Source: Lateolabrax maculatus (Eukaryota; Chordata; Actinopteri; Acropomatiformes; Lateolabracidae). Taken from it: DNA of 64,000 nt. The stretch lies in contig CM062202.1 in assembly GCA_031216445.1 (NCBI GenBank), positions 21,103,501-21,167,500 on the forward strand, written 5' to 3'. The notes beneath the pieces were generated by a model. The model had not been told where the DNA came from. It worked only from the letters and a program-made list of their open reading frames with translations, and searched no databases. A program made the translations under genes and the position numbers. This document shows positions 56,132-64,000 of the stretch, one piece after another (positions within the stretch are counted from its first letter, which is position 1; every line of letters begins with the position of its first letter).

Positions 56132-57640
56132 CAGATGACATCATTACAGTCCCTCCAACTCACAGTAACCCAGTTCCATTTGACTTTGAAGGCTGCATTA
56201 GCCACAATGGGCGAGAGAGCCAAGAAAGAGCTACTATACATAATAGGCTACAGATTTTAACATGAAAGAAACTGTGAAGAGCACATTCACTGCAGATGTG
56301 TTCCTCCTCGTATTGTACGGACTCCACCACTCTCCCTTTCTGCCATGCCTACACTTCTTTTACATTACTCCATATTTCACTTCTATTCCCTTGCTGTCTT
56401 TTGTGTATTTCCTCTAGTGCTGTCAGTCAGGCTTTAAATAGCATTTGTACCTTCCCTCTTATGCTGCCTGTCCTGCACAGTGCTGGGAAGACAAGTACAG
56501 GCTGTACAGACCCACAGTGTATTTGTAGAGCAGAAGTATCAGTGTTTGAATGCATATTTGAGTGTGATCTTAGCTCTATGGCTCCCCGGTTGATCAGCTA
56601 TCTTCCTCTCTTTCATCGCTTCACATAGTGACATTACATAGTAACTTTGTAGTAACAAGAGGTTGTCCCTAGCAACTGAAATGTACAGCAAATTAAAGAG
56701 TGTTAGGCATAAAATACCAGTATCTTAGGCTACACGGGACAATTCCACAGCTCATAGCGGGAGACTGGAGTTTGTGTTTCTGACCTGTCAAAATTATTCA
56801 CTATCGTTTTACCGTAACCACAATCTTTCCCTGACCTTCACCAAGCGTTTCAGTTAACGTGGCTTTGACCTAAATGAATAGATTGCTGGCCATTTGGGAG
56901 CAGCACAACACGCTGCAAACACAACACTGACACACTGTCACATTATAAACATGATATGGTGAATATCAGTTGCCAATGTACGCAAAGCAACATTGGCATT
57001 TATTTGAAGTTATGTTTCTGTCCAAAAATTCGTCCCCCTTCAGCTCTGTGTTGATCTCTACAGCTCCTCAGGGACATACAGTACACGGCTCTTTAGCTGC
57101 CAAATGCTACAATTACTACAAGTAGTAGTGTAGAGTTTGGTGCTCTACAAGTACGTACGTACAAATGCCGTTGGTGCTTCAGTCAAAGCATACTGTATTC
57201 ACTAACATTTTGTTATATTTTTTATGTAAACAAAGAATAGGATTTTCAAATGCATCTCCTCTGGAGGGCATTTTGAAGAGTGTGTTTTCAAGATAGGAAA
57301 ATTCTAGCTTGCTACTGATGTGCATGGAAGCCCAGATTGGAGAGGAAAAGATTACATTTCTTATGCATTAGACCGGCCTCACTTTCTGGCTCTAAAGCTG
57401 AATTTGAAAACTGAAGATCTGACGCATGTGGAACAGCCTACGAGGTATCGCAATTCTGTGATGTACAGTATCTATTTCAAATTATCATGTTTCTAATCCT
57501 TTTTCTACAATGTATTCCCTTTCATGACTTCTCCATCTGTTTTCCTCTTGCCGCGTCTAAAGCTCACTCCTACAATCTTTCCTCATCCGCCCTCACTTCC
57601 TGTCTCCCTGTCAAACACACAAAAACCCACACGCTCGCTA
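56132..57640. other. Non-coding spacer
   Basis: Contains a nested inverted repeat at 57107-57133 (outer CTACA/TGTAG, inner TACTAC/GTAGTA). A 110-codon plus frame at 56296-56628 is unrecognised. Confidence 0.4.
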
Positions 57641-57960
57641 TCTCTGTCTTCACCTCTCTTCTTCGCTCTATCATCAGCGGCCAGTCAAGGTCAGAGGTTT
57701 TTATTTTTAGTCGTCCAATAACAAAACAGCTTGTCCTGCCCGACATTGAAAGACACTTTGAGTGTGAGTGTCCATCCCCGGGGCCCTGCAGCATTTAAAC
57801 TGAGAGCCCGGCTGCCGCTCCCCAGACACCCTCACAATCCTCATCACGTCACTGCTGCCACGGCCACGGCAGCCACAGTAATATAAACAGCACAGCAGTG
57901 ACCCAGCAGAGCATGCTATTTAAAAAAACAAGCAGCGACTTCACTGGGGCAAGTGAGGAA
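57640..57960. promoter_or_regulatory. Candidate cis-regulatory block with nuclear-receptor site
   Basis: TCAAGGTCA (57685-57693) is a perfect extended half-site for NR5A/ERR receptors and is followed by G and AGGTTT, so the whole reads as an imperfect DR1 (AGGTCA-G-AGGTTT). GC-balanced unique sequence surrounds it; overlapping frames at 57487-57798 are unrecognised. Confidence 0.33.
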
Positions 57961-58385
57961 AATAGTCCTGCCGCTTCACACTTGTAGCAGATTCAGACTG
58001 GCCTGTCGCATTTGGCAAATGTCATTGTGCAGGCACACAAACTTGATTTTTGATCCTTTGCAGTGAAACACCACATTTGGCACCTCAGACAGGTAAAAAC
58101 TAGCTAGTAATGAAGAGGTACACTGCTAGATTCAGTTATAATGTTGTACTTAAATGACTTCAAAGGGGCTTCACCACAGGTATAATCAGTCATTATTCTG
58201 GTAATAAAATCAAATAGAGATCAGAAATAAGCAGCATTAGTGTGCATGGAAACTGTGCGAGAGGAACATTGATTCAGTCTATGACTAGCATTAAACAGCA
58301 TAGAGAAACAGCTCAAACAGGGGGAGGTGTACTACTCTTGCTACAGGAATGCACTACACTGATGAGTGTGTTCTCTCTTTTAGAG
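57961..58385. other. Non-coding spacer
   Basis: Unremarkable sequence up to the hAT-type element. Confidence 0.45.
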
Positions 58386-58733
58386 CAGTGGTTCCTAACT
58401 GGTGGGGTGCAATCGGAAGGTGTCAGTATGCATCAGCCGCAATGCTTGTCTGATGGTTGAAGAGCATCTTAAATCTCCTCCCTTCAAGTTTTCACAACGT
58501 TGGAATTTGGGAGGGCTGCTTCCAACACTATCTGTAACTGCCCTAAACTGACAATCTGACGACCATGTCTACTTTACATATCAATTAGCAAAGAGTGCAG
58601 GAGGTGGGAAAGTATTCTGTATTTTTGCATCTTTAACACGTACACTTTCATTATTTTGTTGTGTGTACAACCAACTGCTTTATGTAAGGAGAAATTAATT
58701 TGAGGCTGAGGCTAGACCTGTTGGGAACCACTG
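58386..58733. mobile_element. hAT (Charlie-like) non-autonomous element
   Basis: The 348-bp element has imperfect terminal inverted repeats: CAGTGGTTCCTAACTGGT at the left and, read inward from the right end, CAGTGGTTCCCAACAGGT, with 16 of 18 positions alike. The flanks TTTTAGAG (58378-58385) and TTTTAAAA (58734-58741) match at 6 of 8 positions, consistent with a decayed 8-bp target duplication. No transposase frame; the interior is AT-rich. Confidence 0.8.
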
Positions 58734-58926
58734 TTTTAAAAAATCAATCAGTTTGAGACAGTTATCATGTGGATATGTTTGCAAATATTTGCAGATCCTT
58801 ATGTTTGGAGTGATGTTACAATTAGTGTAGATTTTAAATTTGCAATTTGGTGGTTAAAGTTAGACTCCGGAATAAGGGAATAAAATTAGACAGTGGAGGA
58901 CCTTCAGAAGGATAGCAAAACAAGAA

Positions 58927-58958
<32 letters not shown>

Positions 58959-59760
58959 CGTGACTTCTCATATCCACAAGTGCAAATGGGCCTGCAGTCT
59001 CTGACTCATAAATTACCACAGTCCTTCTAAAATTGGTATATATCTAAGAGGAAATAATCATAATAAGAAAAAAAAACACCATGTCCATTCCTGAAAAAAA
59101 GCCTTGGCAGTAATGGAGGTGATGAAATTGCATGTCCAAGTAAACATGGGATTTTCCCCATCGAGGATTTCGTTCATATTGCACTTGTCAAGGGATTATT
59201 TTGTCTCTTAGCCCTATCCACGAGCCAGAAGCAGAGAAAATCCCTCATATTCCGCACAATCTGCTGCAACTCATCCTTACTCCAACTGCAAATAATACCT
59301 CCATCAACGGCTGAATCAGACAACTTAGACAAACAGCCCATAGCCAGTCGCCTGGGCCTAGAGCCAGACACTTTTAAACACTTCTCCCTTTCTCCTGCCT
59401 TCCTTCACAACTGAAAAGTCTTGACAAATTGAACGCAATATTTCCAAGACCTATCCAGTTGTCTATATCAATGGATTGTCAAGAGGAGCAGAGGGTGTTG
59501 GAAAATCTCCCAAATCCCAAGTGAGTTACTTTGGATGAGCCAACACACAGAGCGAGAAAGGGTTTGAATATTCATTAACCTTTATATTTTCTCCATTATC
59601 ATGAACGGTCCCTACAAAGCAAAAGATCCAGTTTTGGCGACCCTTTTCTCTGGCAGGAGAGTGAGGGGAGCTTGCAACCACTTTAGCCTCATCCCAGATG
59701 TTAAGATAGAGAGGAGACAAGAGTCAGCTGCTGAAAGATTAATAAATGCTTCTGAAAAGC
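58734..59760. other. Non-coding spacer
   Basis: Apart from the TG run at 58927-58961, unremarkable. Minus frames of 61-65 codons are unrecognised. Confidence 0.42.
58927..58961. repeat. (TG)n microsatellite
   Basis: About 17 units ending in CGTGCGTG. Confidence 0.97.
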
Positions 59761-60250
59761 GGGATAGAAAATGCTTTTAAAGGTACTCGTCCCAATGGGG
59801 GGGGGGGGATTGATTTTTCTGTTGGAGCCATCGCTGTCATTTGGCAAGATGGGGCACCGTAAGCGAAGCAAGCTTTTCATGATAACAGCCCTGGCCCCTC
59901 GATGACCTGTGAAGTGTGCCTGTTAAGAGGCGCGGGATATTTAGCAGCCTGGATCCAAAGCGCTTCCCTTCTCTGCCATAATTTCAGGTCGTTTTTCTGG
60001 TCATTTGGCCAGATTTCAGATGGACAGATTGATGGTGGAAAAAGGGACACCTAAGTGATAGATCAATAACATAGGTGGCGTCTCCAGGCAGCCAGCGGGA
60101 AGAGATTGTGCATTTGTTTCTGTCTCATCCCATGACATCACCACACGAATAGAAGCATCAAGCCTTCATTACGCAGATCAATAGTGATTTCACTCTTGCG
60201 GGCTTTCAAAGTTTTAACGGAAATGTCAGACGAGGGAGTGATCCAGTGCG
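59760..60250. promoter_or_regulatory. Candidate cis-regulatory block with ONECUT-like sites
   Basis: ATTGATTT (59809-59816) and two copies of AGATCAATA (60060-60068 and 60175-60183) share the ATCAAT core of ONECUT/CUX sites. A G12 run (about 59797-59808) directly precedes the first. Unique, CpG-retaining sequence. Confidence 0.3.
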
Positions 60251-60935
60251 CGCTCACAAAAAGACATCATATCAAGAAGCTACAGTGTGTCACACAGTGA
60301 TTTATTCTGTGATACACATACAATGGGACAAGAAGATAGAAAAAGAGAAAAAAGCAGATGTAATCCAACCAGGAGGGAGATGGAAATGGACAGACACCGA
60401 TGGAGATTTACAGCACCCAGAGAGTGATATATAAAGTGTAAACAAGCGACAGATTGCCTGCCATCCACCCACACACACACGGCTGCATTCCAATCCCGCG
60501 GAGCCGGCACGTTGCCCCTGGCAGCCGGTGCTGGTAATGGCACTGCACTGGCTCAAAAGGAGTGCAGCATGGTGGTCGCCAAGCAATACACCGTGCATGC
60601 AGTTGAGCTGAATGTGGCAGAGCTGGGCTGCAAGGATAAGACGTGAGCGGTATGCAGTTGTGACACTAATATCAAGCAGCAATTCAATGGCCATGGCAAC
60701 AAGGTGGATAGCTGATATGTCCTAGCAATCTGTACTGATGTTATAACTGATCACATCTGTGCTTCCTGCAAACACAAATAAAAAATTTATTTTACTGGTG
60801 GTTTTGCTCTTTCACTGGATTTTTGTCACACAATACCTGCTTGCTGCTTGTGAATGGCAATGTATCAAATGGCAATGTGACAATGTGAAAGGTGTCGCTC
60901 GTAGTGATACACCTACGGAGAATTATCACCTGAAT
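60250..60935. other. Non-coding spacer with X-box-like site
   Basis: ATGGCCATGGCAAC at 60687-60700 matches 12 of 14 bases of the symmetric RFX X-box. Two overlapping minus frames (60280-60543, 60302-60694) are unrecognised. The last part (about 60780-60935) may already belong to the repeat that follows. Confidence 0.4.
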
Positions 60936-61400
60936 ATGCAGCTCCCTTTGGCTTCTACAGAGCTTTACAGTGAGTTTCAGCTCATTGTTTAGCTGTCCAT
61001 AACAGCCACAACTTTAATGTTCGTTCACTCTCATCGTTCCCATAGTGTCGTGTTTGGCCACAGCTGTGAGCTTTTGTCAATGAGAAAAAATCTGTAAAAA
61101 AACCCACTGTACACTACCTGCTCAGAGCCAAACAGCTGCCAGACTCAGGCAGCGACTAGCTGCTGAACATAGTGGAGTGTTTAGCAGCTAAAGTGCCAGA
61201 TATTTCCCACGGAAATTGGAAGAGACCAAAATCAGAGCAGTAACAGAAACAGAAACACGACTCCAAATGAATGCTTACGTTGCTCTGAAACTGCTGGATG
61301 TGTAAATACGCTACTGCTTGCAAACAAGTTCACCATTAGAACTTAAAAGGTTATGTTATGTCAATGTTGTGTTCACAGCTTGTTTTCCCGCAGCGGACAA
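60936..61400 (+). repeat. Dispersed repeat family B, copy 2
   Basis: Counterpart of 44408-44725, less decayed and longer. Beyond the shared part it continues through GAAACACGACTCCAAATGAA, GGATGTGTAAATA, TACTGCTTGCAAAC and CTTAAAAGGTTATG, which belong to the same teleost repeat as I remember it. Ends near 61400; no terminal repeats were identified. Confidence 0.65.
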
Positions 61401-62600
61401 ACAATCAGTTACTGCAACTCTGGCTTTTTCTTGGGCGTGATACTGTTATGCACAATTACTCAAGTTTCATTGGCCCACTTGCCCAAAATGTTAAACACAT
61501 TAAATATACATTTACATTGAATAGTGGCATGAAATATCTGTTGTCAGCAATCTCAGATAATAAAAGGACCATTAGTATCAGCCTTGAAAAACTTTCATCG
61601 GTTGAACCCCAGGCCAAGCCAATACACACATATTCATTCACACACATCGACACACACTTCAATCCTGCGTCCATTCACCCATGTGACTTTATGGACACCT
61701 TCCTGTCCATAAAGCCAGGAGACGGAATGGGGAGGACAGAGAATGACTCGGAGAGAATTGCCCAGTAAAACACTGCACCCTAATCTCCTGCTACCAGCTC
61801 AAATCCTCTCTGCTATTAAATGGCCTCTTTCCCCTTGCGGTCGCATTTTATTAACAGTATTTGTTGAATGAGACCTTGAATTCTCTGCCACTTTGGCCAT
61901 GACATTGGGAGAGGAGTAGAAGAAGTAAGAAATAAGGAAATCATGAGCCATGTTGTGAAAGTGGGGTTCATAATAACTTTAATCCTCCAAATAAAGAGTT
62001 TCCATTCTGTGGTAAACAATAAAGAACTGTGCTTAAAGGGGGTGAGTTAGACACAAGGCAGCTGAGTGAGAGAGGACAGAGATACAAAGAGAAAGGGGAA
62101 GGCAGAGAGAGAAAGTTTAGAGGAGAGGAAATTAAATTTTCGCATGCACACGTTAAACTGTATGTGTTTGCATATCAGGGTGTCAGACATTATAAGTATG
62201 ATTATTCCTTCATTCCTTTTGCTGTACGACACTGCATGAGCAAATTGCTTTCACATCAAAAGGCATCTGCTCTTTACAGTGTCACAGAGTGAAGGTTTTA
62301 ATCCCTTCCCCATTGCCTCTGCGTCTCGACACTGCTACCTCTGTATTTCATCATGCAGCTTCAGAGACTCAAGAGAATACAGGACAGACAAAAACAAGTT
62401 TGAATGTAAGAAGAGCTAACAAAGCCAGGGTTGTTACTGAAGGCTCAGTTGCAGCAGCTAGGAGTGGCATGGCACACTTGAAAACAAAGGTAATCCAACT
62501 GCCCTCCCATTGGGAATGGAAACCTTGCTCTCAAAATTGTACCAAACAGAAGAAAACAACAATGCCCTACTTCAAATCCTATCCGTATTTCATGTAACAT
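61401..62600. other. Non-coding spacer
   Basis: A 136-codon plus frame (61358-61768) starts inside the repeat and is unrecognised. Purine-rich at about 62060-62130. Confidence 0.4.
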
Positions 62601-63400
62601 GTTTAATATTTCATGTCTGTTCTTGACTTTCAACATAAGTCCTTACAGATGTAAGAAGATGTACAGATTACCCTTGTTCAAAGTGATGATTTGCAATACC
62701 CTGGGGCCACGTTTATCATCCTTGTATGTACACAATTTTGACTCTCAACTGTTATCAATCTGCTTTAACAATGAAGTGTTTTAGTATCTTTAATTTTAAT
62801 TTGTACAATTAAGTCATGTTTCTTCTGTTATATTGGAACTATTGAAAAGTGCAATAATCAAAAAGCTAATTCAAAACTTATGAATTACACTAAAGTGGTA
62901 CTGTACCCATTGTTTATTCTGTGTACTGCAATTCTTTATTTGACCAATTTATTTGAAATCAGAATTTGTTTTTGAAAAAACAATAACATAAACATAAAAT
63001 GAGACTTATGTCCATAGGTTGATTGCCCAAGTGCATGCTGGAAAACTTTCCCATACGCCTACTCCCAGGATGCATCAGTACAGTATATTGTCTGTGATGT
63101 TTTTCATCCTAAGCTTTCACTGTTGTTGCATTTGTAACTCTATATTAATGTTTCTAGGATTGTCAAAGGGATGTGGTTGACCATATGTACTGTATCATTC
63201 AGCGTAAATCAGCATGTACTTCCAGAAGCAGGTGGATGTAGAACTAGTAAGACAGCATTGTTTAAAGCGTAAAAGTGTGAGTGCAAAATAACAGCTTTCT
63301 TTATAATATAGGCAGTTCCTATGCTCACATTTAAAACTTGTTCTACACTTGATTCAATAAAGAGGACGAATGTATTTTTTGCAAACCAACAAGTCTGTTG
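62600..63400. other. AT-rich, 3'UTR-like stretch with AATAAA
   Basis: About 770 bases of AT-rich sequence without microsatellites end in AATAAA (63356-63361) and a T-rich TGTATTTTTTG (63370-63380). This is how a vertebrate 3' untranslated region and polyadenylation site can look, but no coding exon was identified upstream and AATAAA is common in AT-rich DNA. Confidence 0.15.
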
Positions 63401-64000
63401 AAAAGCTACAGATGGTTAATATCAAGAAAAGAGGAGGACAAAGGAGGAAACCATTCTCCTGTTTATTCAAAACAGGCCAGAAACATATAATTCAAAACAT
63501 TTATTATGTGAAAATGCAGCAGATAGCATCTTTAAATGTGATTCAACAAAATTTCCGTCCAATTTGCCCAACCTGATTCCAAGCAGTGCTTTCTCGCTCT
63601 GTCTCTCTTTTTCTGGCCTCAGTGTGTCCTTCCTATTTCAATTTCAACCTGTCACTCACTTGCTCACCTATTCTCTGCTGTTGCCTCTCATGCCCTCTTG
63701 CAAGAGTCTGTCACAGTTTTCCATCATTTTATTTCAGCATCTCCATATAAACCCGAGACCCTGACGCTTCCCCTCCCAAGGTGCTGGAAATGGAGAGAAA
63801 GTGGCAAAGGCGTGATTACGATGTCAATTCATAAACACTGCACCCCGAGAGACTGCATGGATGAAAGCACCAATGCCAGTGGAAAATTACCCACCCAGCC
63901 GGGACAAGTCATTTGCTTCGTAGTGGAGCAAAACATTCAGACACCGGCATATACGCACAAAGCAAAAGGTACAAACTGGGGGTAGCTACACAAGAAGAAG
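63401..64000. other. Non-coding end of window
   Basis: Mixed sequence, pyrimidine-rich at about 63585-63720. Overlapping plus frames of 66-95 codons are unrecognised. Confidence 0.4.

Overview
The window reads as vertebrate nuclear DNA, most likely from a ray-finned and probably spiny-rayed (percomorph) fish. The supports are frequent long (CA)n/(TG)n runs, a decayed LINE tail that ends in GATG repeats (the 3' signature of the fish RTE-clade element Rex3), short hAT-type elements with CAGTG termini, and several dispersed repeats that I recognise as teleost repeat families. The species assignment is inference. No bacterial, plasmid, phage or organelle organisation is visible.

I find no convincing protein-coding gene. 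The open frames over 60 codons are mostly short, overlap one another on both strands, run through microsatellites or repeats, and match no family I know. One minus-strand frame at 48831-49064 ends on a good splice-donor consensus and is hydrophobic; it is kept as a weak exon candidate. The window is best described as a gene desert or the inside of a very large intron.

Layout. 1-5.4 kb: unique sequence with three regulatory-looking blocks (640-1500, 2450-3010, 4555-5085). 5.4-17.2 kb: microsatellite-rich, with a dispersed repeat near 8.8 kb, a cluster of CCAAT boxes near 9.9 kb and homeobox/SOX/TCF-rich blocks at 13.8-15.7 kb. 17.2-23 kb: a teleost repeat fragment at 17.6 kb, a SOX-POU-like composite at 22.18 kb and the Rex3-like LINE remnant at 22.4-22.9 kb. 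23-36 kb: mostly plain sequence with short hairpins, purine-rich stretches and a repeat at 32.8-33.0 kb. 36-50.8 kb: the densest run of regulatory-looking unique sequence, interrupted by dispersed repeats (36.9-37.4, 44.4-44.7 and 47.2 kb). 50.8-64 kb: two hAT-type elements (53.3 and 58.4 kb), a second copy of the 44.4-kb repeat (60.9-61.4 kb), several regulatory-looking blocks and an AT-rich, 3'UTR-like end.

The blocks called regulatory candidates were picked by eye. They are non-repetitive, keep CpGs, and hold close-packed homeodomain, SOX, TCF/LEF, GATA, T-box, TEAD or nuclear-receptor motifs, as developmental enhancers do. Individual short motifs occur by chance, so these calls need an alignment to other fish. 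Boundaries of dispersed repeats are approximate. No previously undescribed system could be demonstrated; the most checkable oddities are the perfect hairpins, the repeat copies and the motif clusters listed as findings.
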